64,000 bases of DNA from Drosophila persimilis. Lineage: Eukaryota > Arthropoda > Insecta > Diptera > Drosophilidae. Each line of letters opens with the position of its first letter. Positions within the stretch are counted from its first letter, which is position 1. A program made the translations under genes and the position numbers. Below are positions 9,560 through 47,170 of this stretch, piece by piece. The stretch spans positions 620,001 through 684,000 of the forward strand of contig NW_020825340.1 in the NCBI RefSeq assembly GCF_003286085.1, in the 5' to 3' direction. The notes under the pieces were generated by a model. It did not search any database. It was not told where the DNA came from and was given only the letters and a program-made list of their open reading frames with translations.

Positions 9560-9850
9560 AGAGTGAGAGAGAGATAGAAGGAAAGAGGGAGAATGAGTAG
9601 TCGCGTGGAAGGAGTAGTGTAGCCGCTCTAAATCGTTTTGTTCATTTTGGCTATAATAATGAACTGATCCAGATCCAATCTGCTAGATATGGCCATTCTT
9701 TTTGATTCCGCGTTTGGGCTTTTCTCGTCTTCAGAAATGTATGTGTACAGATATGAACAGCCACAGATTTTCGCCTTTTGTGGGCCTGCGTGGCCAAATT
9801 TTTAAACAAACTTGAATCAGTGTGAGTTGGTTTGGAAATTTGTTTCTCCA
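9560..9850. repeat. Dispersed repeat, diverged copy of 7420-7680
   Basis: It shares with the 7420 region the ATGAGTAG...CGTGGA, GTAGCCGCT, TTTGTTCATTTTGGCTATA and CCACAGATTTTCG blocks in the same order and spacing. Confidence 0.45.
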
Positions 9851-9888
9851 CACGGACAGACTAAGCATCCGGGGTAATGCATCTAGAG

Positions 9889-10048
9889 GTGTATTGGGAG
9901 ACGGATATGGTCGGAATTCGGTTTTGGCGAGAACGGGAGAAGATCAACTGAAGATTTTAAATATTGTATACCTACAAGTATTAGATCCTCATTTCTTATC
10001 AGTGCAGCCACAATATGCGCCACAGCGAAACGTGACTGGGTACAGTTA
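9889..10048. repeat. Dispersed repeat shared with 47171-47320
   Basis: Shared blocks in the same order are GAGAACGGGAGAAGATCA, TACAAGTATT and AATATGCGCCACAGCGAA. The copies are diverged. Confidence 0.4.
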
Positions 10049-10340
10049 GTATACTATAAACACACATACATACATAAATCAAAATAGCAAATAGCGAACC
10101 TCAAGGACCCAAAAAGAAGATCGTTTTACGGAAAATTCGTAATATAAAAACCGTAAAAAAAATTTGTTTGCCTTAAAATAAAATATTATATATTATATCT
10201 CAATATTATATTACAAACTATGTAATATTTTATCAGGGCCTTTTTATGCGCTTCACAAAGGTCGCAGCTAAGCAAGCATTATTTCCCATTATTCATGAAT
10301 TTTTGTGTGGCACTGAGTGTGTTTGAGTAATCAATCGCAC

Positions 10341-10455
10341 TCTCTTTCTCCCTTTCTCTCTCCCACACCCACGCCCTCTCTTCCACACACATGCTCTCTC
10401 TCACACACACTCTCAAATGAGTTTTCTCTCTCTCTCTCTCTCTTTCTTTCTCTTC
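10341..10455. repeat. CT-rich microsatellite
   Basis: Long run of CT, TTTC and CA/CT repeats. Confidence 0.8.
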
Positions 10456-12123
10456 CCCACGTACTATCTCTTCACTCACTGACTTACTCTGTTTCCCTTC
10501 TTCAAAAAGCGTTGCCTACTTCCAGGCTGTGTCACTAATATGATGTGCCAATCGAATGACTTAGGAAACAAACTTTATTTTTTGTATGGCATACTTTTGG
10601 GCGTACGGCTAGCGACACTAATTGACTCGTGCCAGCTCGTGCCTTATGCAAATTATTTATTTATGCTCTCACTCTGAAAAGCAACAGTTATTGCAATTAA
10701 TATGCAAATTTGTGCACACATCATCAGTCATTGCCAAACTTGATAGCAATATTTCAATTACAATTGGCTGCCAGCATCCGGCAGAGGACACGCTGGCCGC
10801 TGATTGCGATCGCGGGTCGATAATATGCACCCTGAAGTGCAAACACCTTCCTCATTGCATTCTGATTTGCTCATCCATCAGATTGCGTGGCTGCCCATTG
10901 ATTGACTCCAACAGGTTAGCCGACAAGTGGCCGAGAGTCGTTTAATTAACAGCAAATAGTCAATCGATTTGATTGCTGTGCCTGGACCCACAATCTACAA
11001 CCTACAATCGTTCCGTTTTGTAGGTGTCAAGCAATAAATATTTTATCAGCCATTTTATAAAATGGCACATGCAGAATGGGAAATTAGCCAAAAATGTCTC
11101 GAAAGAACCACATATCGGTCGATGATTGACGATACCTCAAAACCCAGAGGCGTAGTTCAAGTGCAGAGGGGAGAACAAGTGAAAAATCTGTTAATACAGA
11201 AACGCAGTAGCATTATCCATTTGTTCTGGGAATCGAAGAATCAGTCGAACAAACAGAGCACTAAATAAATATACATATGTATACATTTATGTATGTATGT
11301 ATGTATATATGAATCTTAAGAAGCTCAACACCCTCTACTACGACTACGCGCATGATTAGATCAAACGGAACAGAATATTAGTGACTATTGAATGCCTTTC
11401 ATTTGATGTTTACTCGTAAGAGTACATACATATAATGAGCCAAAACTCATCGCGAGAACTAAGGAAGTTGATATATAAATTTGTCTCTAACTAATTTGTA
11501 AACTATTTCATTGCCTTTGCTTGGGGTCCCGTCCCCGTTGATGCAAATAATATTCTTGAAATACATGACAAATGATTTAAATAAACGCATAAATAATCAT
11601 GCAGTGTGCATGATATTATATACGAGTATAAGCACAGGCTTGGATGATGTTTTGAGAGGCTTGATGCGGTTGTTGCTGTTGCTGTTGCTGTTCTCGTCTT
11701 TGCTACCAGATTGGTATGGCAGACGCAGACGCAGACGCACACTTACATATACACATACAGAGCCAGCTGAGCGAGACAACAGGCAGGGGCAGTGGCAGAC
11801 GAGCGTCTACGTCCGCTTCTAATGTTTTATAATGTTTAACTAATATTATCAACATTGTCAATTCGCTGCCGAACATCGTGGGGTGTGTTCCATTCTGTGA
11901 CGCTTGCTCCGAAACGAAAAATCTCGTGAGAAACGCGTCGTTATCCGTTTGAAATTCAAATATTTATACTCATATATAATTGCCCAATTATTTATTTTTT
12001 TTTTTCGCTTGATCAAAAGAAGTCGATAATTGTATACTAAAGAGGCGTGAAAATAAAATAAGTTTGTGTCTAATTTAAATATAAATACAAATCGAAATCG
12101 ACCATCAACCATCGACCATCGAA
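10456..12123. other. Upstream region of the l(3)mbn-like gene
   Basis: Intergenic and 5' region without a convincing coding frame. It includes a TGTATG microsatellite near 11290-11310 and CAGACG/GTTGCT runs near 11670-11740. The transcription start of the downstream gene probably lies in the last few hundred bases, but no clear TATA/initiator pair stands out. Confidence 0.4.
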
Positions 12124-15100
12124 ATGAATCTTAAATCAGTGACCATCGTTTGTGCTGTAAGTGAAAGTGATACGAGTTTTTTTTTTTTTTTAATTATTTA
12201 AACGCATCCATTTCAAGCTTCTGCTGGCGCTGTGTCTGAGCCATGTCCTGGCCGCCGTGACCACCGTGCGTCCTTACAAGTTTGGCTTCACCATCGACGA
12301 GCAGCAGCATCGGGCAGAGCAGAGAGGTGAGTGACAGACAGCTGGGCTAATGACGCTAATTAAACCATTAGCATATCTTGACTACTGTGCGTTCACTTAT
12401 TGACACCAAAACCGAAATATGTAAATAGAGATGCGTCATCGTCGTCCCAGTGGTCGTTAGAGGCAGCTGGTGGCAGATGCAGGAATGCAGCCAGTCTCTG
12501 CAAGTGCAACAGCATTAGCCAAAAAAAGGCAATAACTTTTGACTTTTGTACCGAGTGGTTTGTGCAATGCCACACAATACACGTTTCGTTTGCTGCCTCA
12601 GCTGCTGCTGCAGGGGCGCTGCACCTAAGCGACAGGTCACCAGCAATTGAAATACTCGCGACAGTCAACAGTCAACAGTCATCGTCACCGTCAGCACTGG
12701 ACGGTCTCGTCCCGGGGACGGTCAGCAATTAGCGGATTTCTGGCAGAAGACCATTCCATTGTCTATATGGCATGGTCGTTATGATTTTTATTTCTATGCT
12801 GAATCGGTAATAAAGTTTTCAGAAAAACGAAAACAAAACTTGAACCATTTGCATAACATGTAGCCGTGTCACAGAAGCGTTGCCTTATTTATGGTTTTTC
12901 TTTCTTTAGTTAATGCTAATTCACAAAATAAAAAAACGACCGAATTTCAATATTTATAAGTATAATTCTGGCATATAAAATGCCAGAGTTGAGTCCACAA
13001 TTCGAATTTCGTTCAAATTTCATCGATTATCGACTTGGATAACTTGTTGTGAATGTTTGCTTGTGTGGGAGATGTGTTTGTTAGAAGTTGTTCCATAACA
13101 AACCTCTTTTATCAAACATCAAAAATGATATCATTTATTTTCTATTACACCGTTTTTCGAGCATACTTTAAGGCGTGAGCCCCTCTGAATAAATCTGAAT
13201 ATTAAGTTAAATTCGATATCAGTATGCAGATGACACTTATTTTTATTGTTGAAATAAAAACTTTGTTCATTTATATTGATTTGAATTTAATAGTTTCCAT
13301 TATTCGGCTAAATTCAATGAGCAATTCGAACGGCAATCTATTAGAACAAAAGAATAATTTTTTTTCCATCTAACTGAAATCGATCGTGACAAATGCGAAA
13401 GTGACACGATGCCATATCCGAAATATAAAACAAACAAGCGAAAGCCAATTGATTAAAGCCGTTCAAACGTGTTAGCAAGTACGGGTTAAAGCCAGAACCA
13501 GAGCCAAAGCCAAAGCCAAAGCCAAAGCCAAATCCGAAACCAGTTTAAGCCCCAAAGGCCACAGAGGCCAAAAACTCGGAATCGTAAACCAATCGAGTGG
13601 GTGGCTAGCCAGGATGCATGATTTTCAGTCACACCTCTTTTGGAGAAGATGTACTACATATGTATGTATGTAGTATAATCGAGCCACGCTAAAAATCTTG
13701 AAGAATGCTGCTCAGCATAAGATCTATTCATGCGTAGGCAGGGTCCGAAGGGTTAGGGGAGACGAGTCGCCGGATTTAAAACCAGCTCACAAATTATGAG
13801 CGTCATTATCGATACAGTTTATTAGATCTTAATCTTTATGGGCCTGTCGGGGCAGGTTGGTTATGAGAAGAATTCAAAGACACGGATCGCCGCCAAATTC
13901 GCTTTCATATTCGAATCGAACATAAAAGAATGTATATGAATCTCAGCTAATCTCGTTTCCCGATTCGCAGATGAACGAGGCATTGTCATGGGCGAGTTTG
14001 GGTTCATCACCGCCGATGGTATTTATCATGTGACGGTCTATGCCACCGACGAAGAGGGCAAGTTTCACATCTTGTCGATGAAGAGTTATCCCTATGCAGG
14101 ACCCATCGCACCCAGTGAGTATCCACATTTGACCTAAACGGATATCTGCCGCCTACATTGCCACATCTCTTTCCAGAGACCGTAGCTGCCACCGCCACCA
14201 GCACACCAAGAGCCCCGCAGCCGTCAGCTTTGCCCAAGTACAACTTCAACACGGAGGCCTGCTCGGGGTGCTTCCTGAAGAAGTCGCCAGCGTCGGGCAG
14301 TCCCAAAACTGAGATTCGCACGCTCTCACAGCCGCTGGCACCGTCTTCGTCCGCCTTTCCGCTGGCTTCCGGACCCGAAGGTAAGCTAACGCCCAGTCGG
14401 CTGCAAACGGGCTCGCAGGACTATGGACTCAATGTCCAGCTGCCCTTCCGACAGTCCATTGCCCAAACCATTGAGGTGGCATCGCGACAGGGTCAGAGCC
14501 ACACTCACAGTCCAGCACCAACACAGCACAACACGAACACAAACACAAACACGAATAGCAACACCAATTCCTACACTAACACATACACCAGCACCTATGC
14601 ACCCACAACGAATCCAGGGCCACTCAAAAAGCGGATAGAAGTTGGTCTCGACTTGGCCATGACCACATACACCACATCCAAGGCCGCCGTCACGGGTCAC
14701 GTGATCAGTCAGATGCAGAATTCGAAAACTCCCAGCAGCAACACAAAAGTAGACTACGATGTGGGCATCTTCAGAACGGGTGAAAAGGTTTCATCGTCAC
14801 CATCGAATGCCTTCAACTATGCCACGACAGCAGCGGCAACCTTTGCCCCGTTGAACATCAAACTGGATGCGGATGTTGTGAGGCAGGCGAGTGCATTCGT
14901 TGCCGGCATTAAGGCTCCCCTGTCCTTGGCTGATCAGACAATTGTCCCGCCAGCCCCAATACCCGCAAATCAGGTGAAAATCTTTGCCGCTGCTCCAACC
15001 AGCGAGAAGAGTTCCCCATTCACTTCCGCTGTTAGCCACTCGAATGTGCCGCTGGCCAGTAATGTTGTGCACCAGACGCATCCGGCCGCGTTCCCCAGCC

Positions 15101-16966
15101 CTGCTGCGGCTCATCCTGCTGGTGGACAGAGATTCGGGTTGGGAGCACAACCCTCAGCACTATTCGCACATTCCGCACCGACACAGACCACACAACAACA
15201 ACTGCACACAGGAACAACATACACACTGGGCCCACACCAGAGATATCCCTTAAGTAAGCCAAAGCAATGGGAATTACTATTACGACAGTCTGAACCCCCA
15301 CGATCCTGGGAAAGTGGGTCCTGCACCGATCTGGCCCCATATATCTGAGATATAGCCTTTCGAAGATGTGGATGTGCAAATCATTCGAATATTTGTTTTT
15401 TCTGTGCGCTATATCTCAGCTATACGGCAGCCGATCTGGGCGCGGCACGCCTCTCCGTGATCGAGAGAGTCCTGCCAATCGACTGCCATCGGAAAAAAAG
15501 ACATCCATTTTCTCACGATTTTCGCAAAAAATCATGATGGTTACATCATTAAATTTTCAGAAAATCGGCCTCATATTAGAAGTCGAGATTTTGGTGCCGA
15601 ACGACAGTCTGGATCCCCACGATCCTGGGAAAGTGGGTCCTGCTCCGATCTGGCGCCATATATCTGAGATATAGCCTTCCGCCGAATGGTTGGATGTGCA
15701 AATCATTCGAATATTTGTTTTTTCTGCACGCTATATCTCAGCCATACGGCAGCCGATCGGAGCGTGGCATGGCTCTGCGTGATCGGGAGAGTCCTGCCGA
15801 CCGATTGGCACCAGAAAAAAGGACATCCTTTTCATCACGATTTTCGCAAAAAATCATGATGGTTACATCATTAAATTTGCAAAAAACCGGCCTCATATTA
15901 GAAGTCGAGATTTTGGTGCCGAACGACAGTCTGGATCCCCACCATCCTGGGAAAGTGGGTCTGCACCGATTTGGCGCCGTATATCTGATGATTTCTGATG
16001 TATGTGTAGAGTAGAGTGAGGGGGAAATTTTGTTCAAAGACCTCATTGCACAGTGGCGCTAAAGTAACGTTTATTTTATTGCGATTATTTTTGGAACCAA
16101 GCAACTACGTTACATGCATTTTACATGGAGGTTTGTATCCTTACTAAAAATTTCCCATTTATCAGATATACCAACGCAGACCGGACTTTCTGGAGCAGGC
16201 GCTGTTCGACCAACCGGAAATGCTTTCCGTAAGTCCATGAGGGTGAAAGGAGACAAAATCCTTTAAAGACAATGTATATTTTCTCTTAAAATCCGTAGCA
16301 ACGAAGATTGGTGGAAACCCTGCCGTTGAAGGCGGAAGCTCTGCTGGAAGCCTTCCTCAAGGAAATGCAGGTAATAGAGGCGTATCTGGTTCACGACTGG
16401 GTGGCGCATCAGGTGCCGCATTCCCTCAGGGAAATGCAGGAAATGGAGGTGTATCTGGTACACCACAGAGTGCAGCATCAGGTGGAAGCTTCCCGAGTGG
16501 ATCTCCGTCATTTGGAGGAGTATCTGGAGGCGCTGTGACGACTGCAAGTCGCCCAGCTGGATCAGCAGCTGGCGGTGCAGTAACAGGTGGAAGCTTACCA
16601 GGAGGATCCTTTCCACATGGGGGTTCTTCAAGTGGTAGTGGGGCTGCAGGAGCAGTATACCGTGGAAGCGGACCAGGTGGAAGCGGTTCTGCTGCCAGTG
16701 CATCGGGTGAAGTGGGAGATCTGTACAAATTCAAGTACATTCTGGACTACAACGGGCACGAGGAAAAGGGCAGTCGGAATGGCGACAAAGAGGGAAATTA
16801 CTTTGCCATCGGCGAGGATGCCGTGCGACGGACCGTCGAGTACATAGCGAACGAGTTTGGCTTCCAGCCGCACATCAGTTGGCAGAAACTGGATGACAAG
16901 AACGTGCTGCCAGAGGGCAACAGCCTGAAGCACTACGAGTTCAAGTGGTTCAAGGAAGCGCAGTGA
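12124..16966 (+). CDS. l(3)mbn: Secreted protein with N- and C-terminal cuticle-type segments (l(3)mbn-like)
   Basis: Six exons (12124-12156, 12218-12326, 13971-14114, 14177-15253, 16166-16228, 16299-16966) give 697 residues. A signal peptide spans about 1-24. Residues ~48-93 hold a cuticle-like piece ([20 protein letters not shown], then KSYPYAG). The middle is low complexity: Ser/Thr/Asn/Pro-rich with an [18 protein letters not shown] run, then Gly/Ser-rich ([18 protein letters not shown]). Residues ~614-672 form a second chitin-binding-like piece ([19 protein letters not shown] ... [12 protein letters not shown]). The protein is thus predicted to be extracellular and chitin-associated. The cuticle cluster next door and the architecture fit lethal(3)malignant blood neoplasm, mapped at 65A in D. 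melanogaster, whose loss was reported to overgrow blood cells. Symbol assignment rests on architecture and synteny, not alignment. Confidence 0.8.
12327..13970 (+). other. Intron 2 of the l(3)mbn-like gene
   Basis: A 1.6 kb intron with no coding frame of note. It contains a short GCCAAA repeat at about 13500-13545. Confidence 0.6.
15282..15985. repeat. ~320 bp tandem repeat inside intron 5 of the l(3)mbn-like gene
   Basis: Units start at 15282, 15601 and 15923 (periods 319 and 322; the third unit is cut off at about 15985). Each starts ACGACAGTCTG followed by a CCATCCTGG/CGATCCTGG and AAAGTGGGTC block. Each full unit then has ATATCTGAGATATAGCCT, CAAATCATTCGAATATTTG and a TCGCAAAAAATCATGATGG block. 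Both full copies are open in one frame for about 100 codons, which I take to be incidental. Confidence 0.85.
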
Positions 16967-18529
16967 ACTTCCCAGTGATACCAGCAATTAGTCCGATTTC
17001 GAGTGTAGATTCTTGTCCCACTTGCTGTAAATAACAATTTGATCATTTGTCGAATATACACAGAGATTAACAAATAAGAACGGATACCGTTTTGAATTGG
17101 GTTTTATTTTGGTTGAAAGTTTTTGCCTTAAGTTAACTAAATTCTTAGAGGGTTTCGGTGTGTGGGCGTTGCTGATGTTTTTTAATTCTTGAGGGGATTA
17201 CATTCAGAATTTAAAAATTGTATACATCTAGATCGATGGCGTTAAGATCGCCTTGTGGTATTTCTTGTATGGATTTGCTGCATTTGCATTGGCATTTGCA
17301 TTTGAATTTAGTAATTCACACACATTGAAATGGTTACACACATACATATTTCATATTTGTAGGTAATGTTATAGTTAAACGTGGACTTAGGGTTTAAAAA
17401 GATTTATTTTTTTACACACAAATATACTATATACTTATATATACTGTATGTATATGCGTATAGTATGTGTAGATTTTCGATTAATAGTATGTTATTTATT
17501 TAAATATTCGGTTCGTATATTATTTGGTATTCAAAAAAAATTATGTAAGAGTTTAACTGTACAATCAACTATCACAGTCAACCATCTCGAAAGGATAAGC
17601 GATAAGGAAAAACCTAAGGATGTCTCTTATACGACACTTCGTATGCCCCCCAAAGCAGGGGTGTGGGCACCGAAACTGAATGCATGAACCATTTGAAACA
17701 CACATAGAAACTACTTTTTATTGCTAAACATTATTACACTTAGTATGTAGATTTTGCATAAAAAAAAAAAAAAAATGTTTTGCATATGGCAAATATTTAT
17801 GTATATATATATTTATTTACATATCGTAAATTGAAGCGAATATGTGGGAAACTTCTATAACTAGACATTCACTGTGGGTTTGTGGGCCTGTGGGCTTGTT
17901 TTGGTGCTACATTCTACGAGTAGTTCTGAATCTGCTCTGGTTTCTGGATCGTAGTCCTCTAATCGTATTTCTATTTACACTTCTTCACAGAGAAAATGCT
18001 AACAACAATTGAGAACAATATAGAATTATTCAAGTGGAAACTTGAGGATTCTATTGTAGGAGATAGAGTTTTCCAATAACTTTTTTGCTTGGCTTTCTTT
18101 TTCGTTTGGTTGTTTATTCTGTTACACTAAAAACACTAAAAACACTGAGAAGTTTGGGTTTTGTTTTACGCTTTGCAGACTGCAGGTTTTGTTTGATAAC
18201 TACGGGTTACGTTACTCCTAATTCTTATCGTGTCTCCATCGTACGTACGTATACGAGGATTGGTATTGGAGCAGCAACTACGAAAAAAAAACATCTATTC
18301 TAATCACTCACTCTCATGCACTCACACACCACACCACACTCTTCGAATTTTTTGTCTCATTCGCGCACACATAAAATACTCTGTTTGGGGTCTTATTTTT
18401 GGGGGTTGGTTTTGCTGGTTGGTTCCATTCGCTAAAGTTCTAAGAATAAAATCCGCTCAAATATTCGAGTTTCTTGCGTTTCGTTTGGATTCATTTTCTG
18501 GTGGTTCTGGTTACAAGTTCTGGTTGCAT
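16967..18529. other. Convergent 3' region between l(3)mbn-like gene and Ets65A
   Basis: The two genes end tail to tail, and this AT-rich stretch must hold both 3' UTRs. There is no coding frame of interest. Runs of A (17760-17775) and TATA/TATG microsatellites are present. Confidence 0.6.
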
Positions 18530-19237
18530 TTACAGTAAAAATGTGGCCTGCTCGCCGCTCTTCATGTCCAGATAATCGTAGAGGGCCCGCTCGTTGGCGC
18601 CATAATTCCCAGGATGGGCAGGATGTCCGTGATGAGCCGGATGACCGGGATACGGCGGCATGTTGTCCAGACTGACGGCAGTGCCTGCGGCGGGAGTGGC
18701 CGCCGGCGGCGATGGTCCTGCGCCCATCGTCAGCCCGAACTTCTCCAGGTGACATCATTTGAGCAGCGTCGGCAGGCTGCTGTTCATCAGGCGGTTGCCC
18801 ACGACCAGGGAATTGAGCGTCGAGCTGCCGCCACCCACCCCGACGCCCACGCCCACACCCATGCCGGCCACGCTGAGACCCCCGATGGCCCCGAACCCGG
18901 CACTGGTATGGGCCGGGGCCGCCGTCAAGGTGGCCGTGGCTATATTCAGATTATTGCTTACACTGGTCGCACCCCCGGCTCCACCGCTGCTGGAGACATG
19001 CGAGGAGCCATTGAGGTTGCTGTTGCTGCCGGCGCTGCCGAAGCCACTCATCAAACTGCTCACGCCACCGCCCCCGTTGCCACTGCTGGTGCTGCTGGAT
19101 GTGGAGCCCAAGCCGCCTGTCGCCGTCCCCGATCCGACTATGCCGCCGACGCCTGTTGCTGCAGTGCCGCCGCCAATGCCTGTGGCACTGGCGATGGCGT
19201 TGCTCTCATATTAGAAGGCGCCACCGGACGATGATGG
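18530..19237 (-). other. In-frame extension after the Ets65A stop codon (possible readthrough or alternative C-terminus)
   Basis: Downstream of the TGA (19238-19240), and in the same frame, the - strand stays open for 236 codons with only two internal stops, TAA at 19211-19213 and TGA at 18755-18757. It ends at TAA 18530-18532. The 151-codon middle part is Gly/Ser/Thr-rich. The last 74 codons look more protein-like, with MPPYPGHPAHHGHPAHPG and then ERALYDYLDMKSGEQATFLL at the end. The DNA is GC-rich and other frames are also partly open, so this may be conserved 3' UTR. No splice pair that would remove the stops was found. Confidence 0.4.
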
Positions 19238-44165
<24,928 letters not shown>

Positions 44166-45996
44166 GGCGCAAGCCTGAGAAGCCTCAATGGCTGGCTGTT
44201 GGCTGAACAATGGATTCCACTTGACTCTAAAGGATTTTGGGGAAAGAAATTGAATGAGTATATATTTAGTATTTAGTATATATTTTTCATGGATTTATAC
44301 AGATATTCGTAGAAAACAATCTTTAAAGTCTACACTTTAGTTGGAAAATTGTATTGTAATTACTTGAAAGTAATCTAAATATATACCCAAGCACTCACCT
44401 CATAGCAAACTACAGAGCTACGGAAAGATATTCATAAATCATAAAGCCTGGCCCACAATTAAAGACTGCAATTTTAAGAGGTCTCTTGGGCCAAACAACC
44501 GCTCTAATTGCCAAGGCTCCAACACGTTTTGGCAGTTCTCCCTCTGCCTCTCCCTCTCCCTTTCAGGCCTCACGCTCTTTTTGCCAGCATAATTAATAGT
44601 GGTGGCTGGTTGGAGCGGACAAGTGGGGCTCCTTTAGATATAGGCACGACGTGCATAATTATCTGGCTTGTTATTTATTGTGTGTACGGGTACGAGTACG
44701 AGTACAGTCCTGCTCTTTAGACTAGGCCAACGTTGCGTATGAGTGCTGGGCCGTACTGTGCGTGGGTGGCAGCCATTTGAGCGTGCATTTCTAATGTCCA
44801 TAGAGGGGGTAGAGGGTAAAGCAGAGAGTGCAGACCATTGTTAGCTGTGTCCTTTTTGGCCAGTCTGCAGTTAGCCCCGGGAACAAGCACTGGCACGAGC
44901 AGAAACAGAAGCAGAAGCACAGGGCATGCAAATTTTTGCACTCTGCCCTCGTCGGAAGTTGCTGAATTTTGATTTATGCCAACGAAATTTATGCCACACA
45001 ACGTGCGACTTCCACTGTCTCTGGCTTAAAGTTTCCCCCAAACGCAAAAGCAAAAGCGAAATCGAGACGGCTTTAACTTGGGCAGCATCAGCGGGAATAG
45101 ATTTCATTATCGGACGGTTGCATCTCGTACACAACATCATCAACTTTTGCCTTGTCAGACATTATAAACGGTCTGCACACGCCTCATTTATTATTTATTA
45201 TTTGTACTTGGTTCGGGTTTGAGCCCTGGCTCGGGCTCGGGGTCGGGCTCGGGCTCTCGGGTTGGCTCTTCTTGTAAGCAAATGTAAGCAAATTTCCCCA
45301 AACAAACATTAGCGAGCAGACATCTTTTTTGTGCGTAGCTATCACAATCGTTGCGAGCGCGCGCACACCGGAAATACGAGCGGGATGCCAGGATGTCGGC
45401 CTGGAGATGGCCTGAATGCTCGTCTCGCTCTCTGACGCGTGTGGAGTGGAATGATTGCCGGGCGGCTGCCGTGAGTTATGCTTCGGTCGAATCGAGTTGC
45501 CAGCGAGCATCTGTTAATGGTATAATCCCCTTGTAGAACGAGAGAGATCTTTTAATTAAGAGGCCACACGCTCGCATCCTCATTAATGGTTTGTAAGATT
45601 TCACTGCTCTCGGGTTTGATTGTTCATTTTCAGGAATTTACAGATTTTTGAATGCTTTCGGAGCTCACTGCATAATGCGACTAGTGAGCTGTTTATTTGT
45701 CGAACTGATGATGATTTTGTTGCAGCCGCTGCACATTGGGCGGAATGCCGATTTTTTAGCATTTATCTCAAAATTATTTTGTTATAGTTTTACAATTTTA
45801 TTATTATTCCCCTTCATTAAATGGCCATCCTTGGATTTTTGGAAACCCTTTAAACGTTCCTTGTTTCTGAGAGTAAACATTGCGAATGTTCGAATTTCAG
45901 CGATTTCCATTTAAGAGAACCAAACAACGTTGTTTATTATGGAAAATGTACATTAAGGTATTTAGTATATTGGTTAGAATTCTTTAGACATTTTAG
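44166..45996 (-). other. Upstream region of the Ets65A long form
   Basis: This includes an acceptor at 44226 and a possible tiny coding exon ending at 44399 (ATG at 44401-44403). A GGGCTC/GGGTTC low-complexity patch lies near 45215-45265. There is no other gene. Confidence 0.45.
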
Positions 45997-46270
45997 GGCC
46001 TACCTCAAACTAGTTACCTTTCGTGGTGCAGAAGAAGTAAGATTTCTGCACCTTCGAACTATTTTCATAGATTCAGACAAGGTCGATATTCGTCGAGGCG
46101 ATTTGCTGGAAGTTTGGTTGAAAGCAACTTTTGACTGGATATGCGAAGAAATAAATCAAGATTCTTCTCCAGAGACTACTTCGAGATTATGCAGTTCGTT
46201 TTATACATATCATAACGAATTGGTCCTCAGAAATGGTAAATCAGTAGGGATTCAGAAAAAGCCGCAATAA
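45997..46270 (+). other. Orphan open segment of 90 codons with an exon-like left edge
   Basis: A TTTTAG acceptor-like site at 45991-45996 is followed by an open frame from 45998 to a TAA at 46268-46270. It encodes blocks such as AYLKLVTFRGAEEVRFLHLR, IDSDKVDIRRGDLLEVWLKA and DWICEEINQDSSPETTSRLC. The same frame is open further left to a TAA near 45851, without an ATG. Amino acid composition looks protein-like, and usual low-complexity bias is absent. I do not recognise the family. It may be an exon remnant of a transposed or captured gene, or an old transposon fragment. Confidence 0.35.
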
Positions 46271-47170
46271 TGACTCGAAAAAATCCAAATGGAAGGCAAA
46301 CTTTCGACTGAAATGGGATCAAATATAAACAAATCAAGTTAGAATAGCCCTGGAAATTCCAATAATGGAAATACGGCGAGAAGAGCGTTTTCAAATGATA
46401 AACTATTTACCTCTATATTGAATATCAATAAAAAGTTACTAGGCAAGCTTGACTAAATTTCAATAGTTCTTTCATTCAAGTAGCAAACAAGTTCAATTAA
46501 ACAAATTTTGCTTAAAACTCGTCAATCGGGGGCTTTTGGGGTCGCTGATTACGAATTTGATATTAGTTTTCTAGTTTCAAGATGTATTGAGATATTTTCT
46601 CTTCTAGATGTAGATGTAGCAAGTTCGGGGAGTTATTAGTTTTAGGTGAATCCGGCCTTATTGGAGCCGCCATTTTTAATTTTTCAAAACTGACTTCAGT
46701 TTCGTAATTATTAACTTCGAAAACCGAGTGACGAGTTTCAAGCGAATCCGATGAATTTGTACTGGCATGAGCTCAAAAAAGAATTGCAAATAGGGGACTA
46801 CCAGCAATTGAGTTAGCAGAGGGATCAGCAGATGACGATACCGATTTTAAAGTCCATGACAATTTTTCATTTGAGTGAGAGGTTGTATTCATATATATTT
46901 ACATACATATATGTATACAAATTATGTTTAATGATTGATTTGAAAATATTCCTGTGGTTTTTTATTGGATCAAATAAATCAGTAAATCAAAAGATCAGAT
47001 TTTTTCTGACACTGCCATAATTCATTGCGAATCATTTCGAAGTTGTAAAAAATCAGGAACAGATTAAGCGACTAGGGTACAGCAGTAGAGAAGGATTTAG
47101 AAGATGGCATTCGAAGAGTACTGAGGAAGAACGGGCATAAGTCCGGCTTAGAAATGGACTAAGAATCCAC
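46271..47170. other. AT-rich region with possible transposon relics
   Basis: No gene is supported. The block near 46528-46560 (GGGGGCTTTTGGGGTCGCTG and following) has the look of a widely dispersed small element, but I cannot name it. Confidence 0.35.

Noticed and set aside
14007..15379. Several minus-strand ORFs of 70-117 codons
   Set aside because: Shadows of exon 4 of the l(3)mbn-like gene, where splice sites, frame and composition support the + strand.
15366..16014. Two related ORFs of about 100 codons starting near [11 protein letters not shown]
   Set aside because: They are the two units of an intronic tandem repeat, with no known domain and no expected expression as protein. The similarity comes from DNA repetition.
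18614..19234. A 206-codon + strand ORF and a second 151-codon one
   Set aside because: They are antisense to the Ets65A 3' end. They arise from GC-rich Gly/Ser-codon sequence, and the protein is Ala/Arg/Pro-rich without any domain.
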